A stretch of DNA of 64,000 nucleotides from Selaginella moellendorffii (GCF_000143415.4 NW_003314293.1:218457-282456); one strand, 5' to 3'; positions 11,651 to 23,502 are shown, numbered from the stretch's first letter. Notes: generated by a model not told the origin, from the sequence alone. Numbers and translations: made by a program.

Positions 11651-12284
11651 ATATTTTGGTCCTCTTGTGTCCCCTTTTCTAGAGACTCACTCATGGCTCA
11701 CCTCATGCTTGTTCCTTGAGCACTTTGTTGGGAGTTCCACTCCCACTCTCGACCTTCTCAAGTCGGAGCTTTTAGTCCAAATGTGTTACACTCATTTGGC
11801 TTTCACTTTAGCCACTATCACGTGGCACTCTTTCGGCTCCACTTTGGAGCCTAGGGATTTTGTGTCTCACAGTATTGAACACAATAGTGTTCTTTATGCA
11901 TTTAAATTTATAATTTAACACCATTCCATATTTCCATGTTCTCTTGGGACATGAGTGTAAACTTATAGGGGTTTTCAAATATATAATAGAGATAGGGGGT
12001 ATATTGGACATGACCTATTAATCTGAAAAATTTTTTAACTCCCCACTAACATGTTTATCCTTGTCTTGGGTCCAGCTTAAGTTTAATCCTAAGCTCTATA
12101 TGATACTAGTACCTATATCCTTGCATTAACCCTTTGGTATATTGAAATTAGTGCTATAGATTTGGCATTAAAATTTAATATGCCAAATCTATTCAAATAT
12201 TATTCTATGCTTTTGTTTGTTCATTCCTTATGAAGTGGAGCCCAAGTTTTAGGGTTTTAGGCTACTAAACAAAGGGATGAAGTT
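11651..12284. other. AT-rich spacer, no gene
   Basis: Transition from the tandem array to AT-rich DNA. No open frame or recognised motif beyond the inverted GGACCCAA-containing phrase shared with about 2390. Confidence 0.5.
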
Positions 12285-13060
12285 GAACTCTTTTAACATA
12301 TGTGATTATGAAATGAAATTTAAATATATTATTACTATGAATCCTTGAAACCTTAGAGGATATATGGGGATAAAATAGTCAATAAAGGCTTTCAATTGTC
12401 CATTTTCCAATTCACTTAAGGGGAGAGAAATAAAATGTGTTACATGTGGTATTAGAAAATGACATGGATTTTATTGCCATTGATTAGTGGCTATTTAAAA
12501 TATAATATACCCTTGAGTAGAGTATATTCTTACTTTTAACATTAAAATTATATATATTAGGCATCCATGAGTACATCAGTGGTTAATGAGGACATTAACA
12601 TCTCTAAAATGGGGGGGTAGTGTATAAGTTCTTTTATCCCCTAACATTTTAAAAATCTACAGTGACAATATATTTAAATATCTTCTCATGATCAAGAACC
12701 ACTAAAACTTCTTTCTAAAGAAATTGCCTTTTTTCTACTTGATTTAAGAGGAGAGAAATAAAGTGTGCTACATGTGGTATCAAAGAAAATGGTATGGGTT
12801 TGATTCCTATTTTTAAACTTTAATATATCTTTAAGTATAATATATTCTCACTCCTAAAATTGAAATGATATTTATTAGGCATCCATGAGTATGTCAATAA
12901 TCAATGAGGATATTGACATCTTTAAAAGGAGTGTAACATATATAATCATAAAATGAAATTTAGATATACTATTATCATGGATATTTTATCAAGTTATTAC
13001 TCTTTTTTTAGTTAGCTAAAAAGGATAGAAATAAAGTATAATGCAATTCCTAACTATATA
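12285..13060 (+). repeat. Two full and one partial copy of a short dispersed repeat
   Basis: Copies begin near 12285, 12625 and 12935. Each full copy contains CTTAAGGGGAGAGAAATAAA (or a variant), GGTAT, a GATTNNNTTCC-like box, TATAATATACCCTTGAG or a variant, and GGCATCCATGAGTA. Inverted copies lie at 14.2-15.0 kb. A TGGCTTAAGGG box and a GGTTTGATTCCC box in the best copy recall RNA polymerase III A and B boxes, so a tRNA-derived SINE is possible; an LTR fragment is the alternative. Confidence 0.6.
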
Positions 13061-14239
13061 ATTTACTCTTAGCACATTTAAGGGTTGGGCTTCACTTCAT
13101 AGGAATTATATAGTAATTCATCATAAAGTATATAGTCAAAATTATATATACAAATTTATATATTATGGTATAAAATTGTACGTGCCAAAATCTATACTAA
13201 GGGACATATACAAAGCCACAACAATTACACATGTACCCACTTAAATCATCATTTTCATATCTAAATATGCAACAATTGCAAACCTCAAATAAAGTAATAG
13301 TATATTTTTACATATTTAGTTTTAACTTATAACACAAGATTGTTTATGTGTAGAAGTGTTGACAAATTGTCATTGTATATGTATGTGGCCTTAACACATT
13401 CAAATCTAAACTATTTAGACAATCATTTTACCTAAAGGATCCATTAGTATTCTGCTAAAGAACTAAAAACTGAAGGTTTAGTTTTACCTATGGTAATATA
13501 GTAGTAATTCAAAGTAACTATGGTAAACTCTAGCAGTTTAAGTAACCTCAAACTTATTATGGGGTTGCAACACTCATAATGAAGCCAAATAAAATATACC
13601 ATTATTTTAGCACACTAGTAAATTAATATTCCTTCTTGTATAGTGCTTGATTCTTCAATAAATTGTGGATTATATGATATAATATATTTTAGGAATTTAT
13701 GAGTGAGTCTAAAATCTTATTTTAAACTATTTTTTTGTAATTTCATTTCATTCGTATTATTTTATTGCTTATATAGATTCCTTTGTTAAAATATTTCCTA
13801 TATATAAGGGGATATTCTTTTGATACTACCTAGTTAGAAATGTAGACATAGTATGCATTCTTCTCATAGATACAACTAATAAAGCATTTAACTATGCTAT
13901 AAATTGATATCAATTTTAAAAGAAATATTATAAGATAAAAGAAATGTTCAAATAACCATTTTGCAAATCCATATAAATATAAAAATTTATAACTCCACTT
14001 TAATGAATAACTAACTTTCTATATTTACAATTCTACTTCAATAAATAACTTAGTTTTCAAACTAATATGCATCTTTTAAAAATGTTTATAGTTTTAATAA
14101 TTATTGTAATGGATAATATTCTTTAATACAGAATCACCTATATATAGGAATGAGAGAATGTGTAACATAAGAAAAAATGTTAAGACATACCTTAATTACT
14201 TCCAAATGATTTAGGATAGTATATTGTTAGTTTAAAACA
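13061..14239. other. AT-rich sequence, no gene
   Basis: Very AT-rich, with stops in all frames and no recognisable element. Confidence 0.6.
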
Positions 14240-14410
14240 TAATATAATAAAGAATTGTGTAACACACTTTATCTCTCTCCCCTTAAGTCAACTAGAAAAG
14301 GAGTAATTGCTTGATGAGAGAGCCCTTAGTGGTTATTTTATCCCCATTTATCCCCCAAAATTCCAAGGATTCATAATGACAGTATATCCACATCTCATCC
14401 CATTGACTAT
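14240..14410 (-). repeat. Inverted copy of the short dispersed repeat
   Basis: Reverse complement of the 5' part of the 12.3-kb repeat: the CCCTTAAG-containing segment, then GATGAGAGAGCCCTTAGTGG and the TTATCCCCATTTATCCC phrase. Confidence 0.6.
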
Positions 14411-14486
14411 TGACTAACAACCCTTACTGTGCTAAGGGGAACTAACACCTTCATTTCCGCACTAAATTTACTAATTCTTCCATTAT

Positions 14487-15030
14487 GTAAATCAGAGATG
14501 TCAATGTCCTTATTGACTATTGACTAACAACCCCTACTGACAACACCTCCAAGGGGAACCAACACCTCCATTTCCACACTGAATTTACCAATCCTTCCAT
14601 TATGTAGATTAGCTATTTCATGTGAGGCAACTAATTATCCACTCGTACCGTAGTCCCACGGTGAATACTTTCGTCCGTGGATACTCCACACAAGAGGAAG
14701 ACCGTAGTCCCACAGTGGATACCTTCATCCGTGGATACTCCACACAAGAGGAAGGACGTACGTATGGATGCCCAATATATACGATTTCAAATTTAGGGGT
14801 AGGAATATACCTTGCTCAAGGGTATATTATATTTTTAAATAGCCACTAATAAATGGGAATCAAACCTGTGCCATTTGCTTCGATACCAACTGTAACGCAC
14901 CTTATTTCTCTTCCCTTAAGCCAACTGGAAAGGGGCAATTGCTTGATGAGAGAGCCTTTAGTGGTTATTTTATCCCCATTTATCCCTCAAGGTTCCAAGG
15001 ATCCACGGTGACAGTATATCCAAATCTCAT
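14487..15030 (-). repeat. Longest inverted copy of the short dispersed repeat
   Basis: It carries, on the minus strand, the box TGGCTTAAGGG (14913-14923) and GGTTTGATTCCC (14855-14866) about 46 bp apart, a pol III-like arrangement, followed by the TATAATATACCCTTGAG phrase. A 54-bp tandem duplication is inserted inside it. Confidence 0.55.
14648..14755 (+). repeat. 54-bp direct tandem duplication
   Basis: Two adjacent copies, beginning CCGTAGTCCCAC at 14648 and at 14702, differ at a few positions. Both end in CCACACAAGAGGAAG. They lie inside an inverted copy of the short dispersed repeat. Confidence 0.8.
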
Positions 15031-15155
15031 CCTATGATCACATGCGCTACAGATTGTTCCGTACCTCACTTAGTCATGAATTTTAGCTTTTGGATGCTCC
15101 ACAAACATGCCGATTCCTCGTGTGCTGGCCTGCCGTTCTCTTGGGGTTCTTGTCC

Positions 15156-15158
<3 letters not shown>

Positions 15159-15201
<43 letters not shown>
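15159..15201 (+). repeat. Poly-T run of 43 bases
   Basis: An uninterrupted T run. On the minus strand it is a poly-A tract and could be the tail of a retroposed element, but no partner sequence was identified. A second shorter T-run lies near 15367. Confidence 0.9.
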
Positions 15202-15202
<1 letters not shown>

Positions 15203-15891
15203 TTAATTTTTTCAGAATAAAACTCTTTCATAATAAGAAAAAAAGTTATTATTGATTTATAAAGCCCTTGTGTATAGCCTTTAGAGGAGAGAAGTATTTT
15301 AGGAGTTATATAAAATCAATTGCTCTATAATAAAAACATATTTTAGTTAATCAACTGCTTCTTTGTTTTTTTTTTTTTTTTCTTTTTGATTCAATGCCAT
15401 TATGTCATAGATTTTAAGAGTAGATGAGTGGATTATGCAGTAGGAGATTTTTGAGTGATAAAAGAAGAATAATACTTTATAAGTTCTTGAGATTCTTTAT
15501 TGAAATGACTCATAAATAAAATAGAAATATCATAAGAGTAAGGTCACTTTTTTTTATAAATTTTTTTGGATTTTTTGTTATGGTAAACCTATATTGAAAG
15601 ATTGCATATGGGTTGAATGTGGTTATCAAAAAGATTGTTAATGTCCAGTAAGAAGTCTATGGTTATTTCTTTCATATTTTAGTTTTTTCCTTCCATTTAC
15701 ATATTTCTCATAGATGAAATTTGATCAATATCATTTCTCAACAACAAAAGTTTTTACAAGATTTTATGAGCCACTAAAAGTAAAATATTTTTGCAGATGT
15801 AAAAATGCACAATACAAAAGGATGCCATAGTCTAAATTTATAAAGAGAGCATTTTTAGTAATTAATCCACTAATAAAATCTATTTTATAGT

Positions 15892-16070
15892 TGTGAGGTC
15901 CAAGTGTATGGCAACAATGCTATATACTAATATTAGCGTAGTGAGATTTTGGTAGCCGTCAGATTGGTTTCAATCCAGACCACTCACTCCTGTATATAAA
16001 ATAAGGTTTTTGGACTAATTGATATGCACATTTCCTATATTCCTTTTCCATACTCCATGCACTCATATTG
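15892..16070 (+). repeat. Recognisable part of the 5' LTR
   Basis: Begins TGTGAGGTCC and aligns with the start of the 3' LTR. Its second part (about 15985-16065, containing AAGGTTTTTGGACTAATTGA) reappears in opposite orientation in the 3' copy. The downstream border is not clear. Confidence 0.65.
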
Positions 16071-16350
16071 ATGGAAGTGAGGGGCAACTTTAATTGTCCT
16101 TAAGGAGTGCTTGGATTTGAAATTTTGGTTTAGATTTAGCTTTTGCATTGTTTAAAATTTATTTTTTTCCATTTTCTTTCTTTTATTCTTTCCTTTTAAG
16201 ATTTTGGTTTAAATTTAGCTTTTGTATTGTCTAATCTCTCTTTCCCTCTAGCTCTTTTTATTTTTTCATTTCTCTTCTTTTGCTCTTTTTTTTTCATTCA
16301 TCTTCATGGCATAGTAATAATTTCCTTTTCCTTTGACTCTAAAGTAGCAA

Positions 16351-16970
16351 TTGGTGCAATTGCTTAATGCTATGCGATTGCAATTGAATAACCAAACTCA
16401 ATTAATGGCAGCATTTACAGCACGTAGTATAGTTCATCTTGCTCTTCGTGCCAATTTTCACGTTTGGCCAAAGTTCTTTTATGAGAATCCTAAGGATGAT
16501 GTGTACTATTGGTTCAATCACTTCACAATGATTGCCACATATCATTCTTGGGATGATGCTTGATGTTTGCATGAATTTCCCATGTGTTTCTAAGAGACGA
16601 CACTACAGTGGTACAATGGTTTGAATGTAACCACTCATGGGGATTGGAATGTTCTCTTAGACATTTTCAAATATGTATTCGGACATGCCGACAATTGTGA
16701 TAATGCCTTTCAATAATTGTATTGTCTTCGTCAAGGGCCATTTGAGTCAGTGATGCAATTTGGCATTTGTTTTTAAAGCTTTTTGCTTCGTGTAGAGCCA
16801 AATATATCGGAGCAAATCAAGCTAGGAATGTTACGTCGCTTCTTCCACTTCTCGCTATACATCCTTCAACTCCACTTCCTACAGTTCTAATGGAGGTTGA
16901 TGCTGTTGTTGCTCGAGTCCAGGGACAAGGGCAAGGATGTGGTTGTGGCTATGATGTTCACTATTAGGCA
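16351..16970 (+). pseudogene. Gag-like fragment of the Gypsy element
   Basis: The first ORF contains FYENPKDDVYYWFNHFTMIATYHSWDDA, matching the style of plant Gypsy gag (FxGxxxEDAxxWLxxFxxIA). The similarity continues across a TGA and a frame change with WYNGL and LRQGPFESVMQF. No intact zinc knuckle was seen. Upstream promoter and primer-binding site are not resolved. Confidence 0.6.
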
Positions 16971-17699
16971 TGTGATAAATTAGTCACACTTATCGGCATT
17001 ATTAGCATTTTCTAGATTGGCAGCCTCCATTTCTTAGATGGAAACCTTGGCGTCAACAATGTCTTGTTGGTGCTGTTACGGTGGAAGGTTTGGACACCGA
17101 GATGCATCCGAAAAATGAAAAGTCATGCGAATAATGGAGGGACCTTGCGCAAATAAGTCAATGACCCTTCCATTTTTCTTTCAGGAGTATCATTAAGGCA
17201 TTCACTTGGCATTAGTTCATTCAATGTTTACTTTCTAAGTTTGTTTTTATAATAAAAGATCTCCTTGGTTGATACAAATTTGAGTTTATCTTTTATTGCT
17301 TGACCTGTTACCACATGTTGCCGTTTACTCTTGCGTCATGTGGTAGAGTCAATTTTCATTCTTTATAACAACGGCCATACACATGTATATGCACGGGATG
17401 AGGTATATTTAGTTGTGTGTGTGGGCAATCTTGAGCTTGGATTGTAGTCATTGTGAGTGGTGCTGAGTCAAGCTTTTGACCTCATCCTTGGTATAGATTG
17501 ATTGCAGCACAATTATGCCAAGTGTGATTTTGAGACTTCTCCCCTTTGTCTCATACTTCCTTATATTTTATCCATTCCTCTCATTTCCATACCTTTTTGT
17601 CCTTTTGTTTCTACCTCTACTTCCATTATTTTTGTTTCCCTATTACTTCTTCCTATATTTCTATCTTGTTCTACACTTTCCTTTTCCAATCCCTTAGAT

Positions 17700-18610
17700 G
17701 GTCTTTGTGTTGTAACGGTTGACCAGCTCATGAGGAAGTATGCCTATCTCTTTGAATTTGATTTATCATCTAGGGCTAAGATTGCCAAATGTCATTCGAT
17801 TCCAACTGGGGATGCTGGTCCAATCAAAGTTTATGTTCATCATTGGTCACCCAAAGAGATCAAGGTTTTACATGCAAATGTCAATGAGATGTTGAAAAAG
17901 GGTGTTATTCGAAAGTCACAAAGTCCTTGGGCATGTGAACCTTATCTTGTGACAAAGTTTGATGGGAGTCTTCGTTTTTGCATCAACTATCATCCATTAA
18001 ACAAAGTGACGATCCTGGATGTGTATGTTCTTCCTCACATTACTGATCTTTTGGATCATTTAGGGAGAAGTCGTTGATTCACCAAGTTAGATCTTACTTC
18101 TGGGTACTAGCAAGTACCAATGGCTAAAGAAGATATTTCTAAAATTGCTTTTCTTACATCGTTTGGTTTGTACAAGTTTTTAGTGATGCCGTTTGGTTTG
18201 AATAATGCTCTAATGACTTCCAGCAGATGATAAACAAGGTTCTTTGCAATATGCCAGAGGTGATTGGTTACTTCATTGATAATGTTTTGATTCACTCGAA
18301 AGGACCTGGGAGGAACATATTTATGATGTTTGTAAATTGTTGGATCGGCTATAAGACATTGGTTTAAAGTTGAAGTGGTCGAAGTGCATGTTTGGGTCTA
18401 AGGACACGATTTATTTTGGGTACCAAATTTCTCGTGAGGGTTTGCAAGTTAATCATGACAAACTTGTAGCTGTTCTAAAGTTCCCTAGTCTGAAGTATAT
18501 GAATGATGTGCAGCGCTTCCTAAGCAAGGTGCAGTACCTCAGTCATTTTGTGAATTATCTTTCTGATCGCACTGCATTATTGCGAGCATTGTTGAAGCCA
18601 TCAATATAAT
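17700..18610 (+). pseudogene. Reverse transcriptase domain of the Gypsy element
   Basis: Characteristic segments in order are EMLKKGVIRKSQSPWA, DGSLRFCINYHPLNK, FTKLDLTSGY and FGLYKFLVMPFGLNNA, followed by YFIDNVLIHS where active enzymes have the YxDD core. The second catalytic Asp is Asn here. Stops lie at about 18075, 18109 and further on. It is a non-functional polymerase. Confidence 0.85.
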
Positions 18611-18654
18611 TTTTCATTTGGTCTCTAAATTGTGAGTGGGCATTCATAGATCTT

Positions 18655-19905
18655 AAAGAGCTATTAATGACTCCTCTGGTTTTGGCATATCCTGACTACA
18701 CTTGACCTTTCATTTTGCGCGTGGATGCTTCTGATATTAGTCTTGGAAGTGTGTTGATGCAAGAGAGCCCGATTATGCCTGGTCAGTGCCATCCCATTAA
18801 GTATATAAGCTGTACATTACAACTAGTAGAGGTAAACTATTCCACGATAGAGAAGGAGTGTTTAGTAGCAGTTTGGGGTTTTAAAAAACTTCATGCATAT
18901 CTACATGGTTTTTAGACATTACTAAAAGGTGATCATGCTACTATTACTTCATTATTGAGTGGAAGAACTTAATTGGTCATATTATTCAGTGTGCTTTGAA
19001 ATTTCAAATATATGATTTTGATGTTGTTTATCACCCGGGGAATTCTATAATTGATGTTGATGCCCTTTCTTGAACTCCTCTTCGTTTTTCACTCTTTTAT
19101 CATATTTCTAATGAGCTTGTTGTTTTAGCATTTGTGGATTTTCTAAACAAAGATTTTATGTTGTCAGTGGCTGCTATACTTAATGTTTAGTGTTCATAAG
19201 GTGTAGAGCAAGATCTACCTTCTTTTGACAAAGTTTACGAGGCTCAAAAGATTGAGTCATGGATTCAAAGGCTTCAAAATGGCTATTAAAGAGCTATTAA
19301 TGACTCCTTTGGTTTGGCATATCCTGATTACTCTTGACCTTTCATTTTGCACATGGATACTTTTGATATTGGTCTTAGAGGTGTGTTGATGCAAAAGAGC
19401 CTAAGTGTGCCTGATTAGCACTATCCCATTTCATATATCAACTTTACATTACAACTAATGGAGGTGAACTACTTCACAATAGAGGAGTGTTAGCAATAGT
19501 TTAGGGTTTTGAAAAACTTCATGCATCTACATAGTTCTTAAACATTACTAAAATGTGATCATGTTGTAGTTACTTCCTTATTGAAGTGGAAGGACTTAGT
19601 TGGTCATATGACTTGGTAAGTTTTGAAGTTTCAAATATATGATTTTAATGTTGTTTATCACCTGGGGAGTTCTATAGTAGATACTGATGCTGTTTCTCAA
19701 GCTCCTCTTTCTTCTCCACTCTCTTCTTATGTTTTTAATGAGCCTATTATTCCAGTATTTGTGGAATTTTTGGATAAGGATTTCATGCTGATGGTGATTA
19801 TTGTACTTGATGTTCAATATCCATAAAGTGTAGAGCAAGATTTACCTTTTTTTAACAAGGTTTATGAGGCTTAAAAGATTGACTTGTGGATTTGATGGCT
19901 TTGCG
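18655..19905 (+). repeat. Tandem duplication of the RNase H and linker segment
   Basis: A segment of about 631 bp starting AAAGAGCTATTAATGACTCC at 18655 repeats at 19286. The first copy encodes ILRVDASDISLGSVLMQ and STIEKECLVAVWGFKKLHAYL (the RNase H core). The second copy has more indels. An element with two RNase H segments is not standard, so this is a local duplication after or during insertion. Confidence 0.85.
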
Positions 19906-19940
19906 ATGGGTTTGAGAATTCTATATTATTTGTTAATGAC

Positions 19941-20760
19941 TTGATATTTTGGCATTTACATTTTCAATATCACCTTAAGGATGGTCTTTTTTATTTTGTA
20001 GGGATAGATCTTGATTATCATTTACAACTGATGGTGTTTTTGATCTTTATTCCACACTTTTTCCATGCTTACCATGATTTTCTTATTCTAAGTAGGCATA
20101 TAGGACATCATTATATGACTAAGAAACTGCACAAGTTTTTTTATTAGCCAAAGATGCAATATGATGTTATTCAGTATATGTATAGCTGCATTTGGTGCCA
20201 AACTGGTAATACTCCCCTTCGTGCTGTAAAAGGATAATTGGAGTCAATTACAATTTCCCGTCTATTTGAGTTGGTGGCATTTGGGACATTTTCCACGATC
20301 GACTGTTGCCAATGAGTATGTTATTATTGCTTCTAATTACTTGACTTATTAGGTGGAAGTTGATGCTCTTACTAGCACTTTTACAACTACTGTTGGATAC
20401 TTCCTCCTCAATTGAGTGGTGTTTCAGCAATCTTGTTCGGAGCAGATTCTTTCGGATAATGGTCCTACATTTATGGCTAAGGCATTTTATGTTTTGACAT
20501 CTTAGTTGGGGATATGCCACACTTTCATGAGTGTTTATCATCCACAGTTAGAGAATTTGGTGGAACGGCTCGTTTGGATATTCAAAAGGATGATGTGAAT
20601 TTTCAATATTCGGATTGGGATGGTTATTTGTCGTCTTTTCAATATATATATATCATAGGTGTGTAGAGTCCTATTGGTGCTTCACCATATAAACTTCTAT
20701 ATGGTCATGATCCAATATTACTAATGGAATTGGGTTTATCTTTGTGATTGCCACAAGCTG
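19941..20760 (+). pseudogene. Integrase region of the Gypsy element
   Basis: An HHCC finger can be read (HDFLILSRHIGHH followed by YSCIWCQTGN), then ILSDNGPTFMAKAFY and VYHPQLENLVERL of the DDE core and SPIGASPYKLLYGHDP of the C-terminal part. Several TAG/TGA stops interrupt it. Confidence 0.8.
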
Positions 20761-21220
20761 TTGATGCTAGATCGTGGAATTAGTATTTGATGAGCATTCT
20801 TCTATTAATCTAAGTAGTGTTTACAAAACATCTAGGTTGCATATAAGTAGGACAACAATAACATTACAACTCCTGTCATCATCCATTTGCAAAGTATAAA
20901 GTGGATGATTTAGTGTTAGTCTATTTTCTCCATCTTATGGTACATGGTTTATTTAAGGGGTTCCTTGCTTAATGGAAAGGACTGTATCGAGTGTTGCGGC
21001 AAGTTAGATCATAAGTTTATGAAGTTCGACATAACATACAATAGGCCAATCCTCTAAAAATTATGCATATGCAATAGTTAAAACATTTCATACAAAGGAA
21101 TTAAAAACACTTAATACCACCTATAGATCCATCGATACCTCTTCTTGATGTTCCTCTAGATCTTGGCTCATCTATAAGAAAACCTTAATGGTCCTACATT
21201 ATTTTGAGTGGAAGGGATGA

Positions 21221-21470
21221 TGTAAGGTCCAAATGTATGGCTATGATACCATATATTAATATTAGTATGTGAGATTTTAGTAATATTAATATATTGGGAT
21301 TTTAGTATGATTTTAATTTAAACCACTCACTCTTATATATTACTTTCACTATGTGAATGCATAAAATATGAAAGGGGAATACAAGAAATGTGCTTATCAA
21401 TTAGCCCAAAAACCTTAGTTTAGTAGCAACCATAAAGGTTCAAATATAATCCCTCTTAATACATATATTT
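21221..21470 (+). repeat. 3' LTR, rearranged
   Basis: The first 125 bp align with the 5' LTR. At about 21345-21425 the sequence is instead the reverse complement of the 5' LTR segment near 15985-16065. Gene-rich, higher-GC DNA starts immediately after. Confidence 0.6.
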
Positions 21471-21780
21471 GGTACCCACCTGCTGACGTGCCTGACACGT
21501 GGCGCGCACACGAGATTCTGATCGAGAAATTTGGCTATGGCTTCCAGTGGCGCTTTGTGCTCCGTTTAAATCTGGCCCTTGGCGGCGCTCTGGCCGCCTG
21601 CCCGTGCGCGGCGAGTGATGTGAGGCGATGCAATAGCGCTTGCCGGGCTTCGCGCAACAAGAGATAGTAGCTGGTGCTTCCTAGGTCTCGTGGGTCTGCG
21701 CGATCCCTTTCTTTTCTCTCTTTCTTCTCGCGGCTCTAAGTGGATTTCCAGGACACTAGGGTTGCGATCGATCGCTGGGC

Positions 21781-23502
21781 ATGGCAGCCGATGTTCTTGG
21801 TGGAGGTATTCTCGATTTGGGCGATCGCGGCTGGGCAGCTCAAGCTCCTCCACTGTCACACTCACAGGTAGGCAAGGTAGGCTGTAGCCAGGAAGTGGAA
21901 AAAGTAGTGGATGGCGCCATTGAAAAAATTTGGAGGGTGGAAGATCGCGATCAAACTCCAGACTCTTCGCGGGAAGAGCCAAAACTAGATCCAGAGAACC
22001 AAGCACAGGTTGATTTTACCAGTGAACAGTCGCTGCTAGAGATTTCTTTGCCGAGGAACCTCTCGTCCCCGGACAAGGCTGTGAGGACCAAGGCTCTGGA
22101 AGCTCTTGGAAAATGGCTGGCTTCGTGCTCCATGGTGGAGGAGCGGTGCCTCGTTAGGATCTGGCAGAGCATTTTCTATTGCATCTGGTCGACGTCCAAG
22201 GCCTTGGAACAGGGTGAGCTGATAAGAAACGTAGCGACCATCGTCGGGAGCTTGAGTCCGGACGTGGCCATCCTCGCGTTCAAGGTGCTGCTCTCGACCA
22301 TGATCGTGGAATGGAGCGGCATCGAGAAAAAGAAGCTGGAGAAGTTCCGGCTGCTGCTCCAGATCTGCTTGAGCCAGATGTTTGAGGTGCTGGAGAGTCA
22401 CGGCTGGAGCGAAGAACTCATCTCCAAGTTCTCCGAGGCTTTTGGCGAGCGGAGCTTGATGGAGAGCCAGGCACAGGGCGTCAATCTCTTCTTGGCGCAG
22501 GCTTTCGTGGAGGAGCTGCGCAGCCGCATCCCTCCATCGTCGGAGGTGCTGAGGATCCTCCTCGAGCCATTCGTCGCGGTGTTTGCAACGTCCACGGACA
22601 AGACGGTGCTCCAGAGGGTGAGAGACACGGTTTTCCTACAGCTCCTCCAGGAGGCTCGCAAAACAGTGAAGGTAGAGAATGGTGGCGAGGAGTCAAAGAA
22701 GTGCCTGGGATCTCTTGTCCTCGGTCTTCCACTCGCGGGGAAGTTCTTTGAGCTCTCGGCGGAGCCATCGTTGGGGGCGATCAACAAGAAGTTCCTCCAG
22801 CAGCTCTGCGAAGACTTTAGCAGATCGGAGGGAGGCGTCTCCTCGCCGGCGATGGGGATGCTCAAGCCGGCCGTGACTCCGCCACCAAAGGTGGTGGTGG
22901 CGGAGGAGCTGGCGGAGCCGGCAAGCCTTTCCGTGAATGGAAGGAAGCGGAAGAGGATCACCGGCGAGGCGGTAGTGTTCCAGTCGCGAAGAGTCCTGAG
23001 AAGCGAGTTAAAGCTTGCGCTCCAGAGCAGCGACAGCGATCCAGAGGACAGCCCAAGGAGTAGTCCGAGGAGGAGCCCGAGACGATCGCGGAGCCCGAGC
23101 CCGAGCTTAAGTCCGAGACGAGCGTCACCCAGGAGGAGAGGCGGCAGCGACGAGCAGCCCGCACAGTCGGAGAAGGAGGTGGAATCGACGTCGGTGTCGG
23201 GCGACGAAGATCTAAGCAGTGGAGGAGGAAAGAAGGTCCGGTTTGCGCTCAAGAACAATCTCGTGTGGTCTCCACGGCGGCCTCTCCCGCCGGCGTGGGT
23301 GAGAGTTCCTCCGTGTGCCGCGCCGCGAGGAAGCGCCATGAAGCCGGGCGTTCTTCCAGGTCCCATTGCCGATCCTCCTCCGCCCAAGCAGAGGAGGACG
23401 AAGGAGAGGAAGCACAGGGGCAAGAAGAAGGCGCCGGGGGTGGGACCGCCATCGCCATCGTCGTCCGGGAAGAAATCGAAGAAAGCGAGGAAACGGGCGT
23501 GA
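21781..23502 (+). CDS. RRP1: RRP1/Nop52-type ribosomal RNA processing protein
   Basis: A single-exon 573-residue nucleolar protein. Residues about 80-300 form the helical Nop52 domain (LSSPDKAVRTKALEALGKW, IWQSIFYCIW, WSGIEKKKLEKFRLLL, QAQGVNLFLAQAFVEEL). In yeast and animals RRP1 acts in 27S pre-rRNA processing for the 60S subunit. The C-terminal 200 residues are basic and low-complexity, with Arg-Ser-Pro repeats near 425-445 and Lys-rich ends typical of nucleolar proteins. The ATG at 21781 is the first in frame and lies downstream of a GC-rich leader. It is the first gene after the transposon cluster. The domain is clear; function is by family. Confidence 0.85.
   Translation: MAADVLGGGILDLGDRGWAAQAPPLSHSQVGKVGCSQEVEKVVDGAIEKIWRVEDRDQTPDSSREEPKLDPENQAQVDFTSEQSLLEISLPRNLSSPDKAVRTKALEALGKWLASCSMVEERCLVRIWQSIFYCIWSTSKALEQGELIRNVATIVGSLSPDVAILAFKVLLSTMIVEWSGIEKKKLEKFRLLLQICLSQMFEVLESHGWSEELISKFSEAFGERSLMESQAQGVNLFLAQAFVEELRSRIPPSSEVLRILLEPFVAVFATSTDKTVLQRVRDTVFLQLLQEARKTVKVENGGEESKKCLGSLVLGLPLAGKFFELSAEPSLGAINKKFLQQLCEDFSRSEGGVSSPAMGMLKPAVTPPPKVVVAEELAEPASLSVNGRKRKRITGEAVVFQSRRVLRSELKLALQSSDSDPEDSPRSSPRRSPRRSRSPSPSLSPRRASPRRRGGSDEQPAQSEKEVESTSVSGDEDLSSGGGKKVRFALKNNLVWSPRRPLPPAWVRVPPCAAPRGSAMKPGVLPGPIADPPPPKQRRTKERKHRGKKKAPGVGPPSPSSSGKKSKKARKRA

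Larger units (their letters stand above)
15892..21470 (+). mobile_element. Degenerate Ty3/Gypsy LTR retrotransposon
   Basis: The order is LTR, gag, reverse transcriptase, RNase H, integrase with an HHCC finger, LTR, which is the Gypsy order. The LTR starts are TGTGAGGTCCAAGTGTATGG (15892) and TGTAAGGTCCAAATGTATGG (21221). A purine-rich tract GTGGAAGGGA sits just before the 3' LTR. Many in-frame stops and a mutated catalytic motif show the element is dead. The RNase H region is tandemly duplicated. The LTRs differ at many positions, so the insertion is old. Confidence 0.85.

Noticed and set aside
11044-11918. Overlapping long ORFs of Gly-Leu, Arg-Pro and Ser-Val repeats
   Set aside because: All are generated by the hexamer/12-mer array, which keeps several frames open on both strands.
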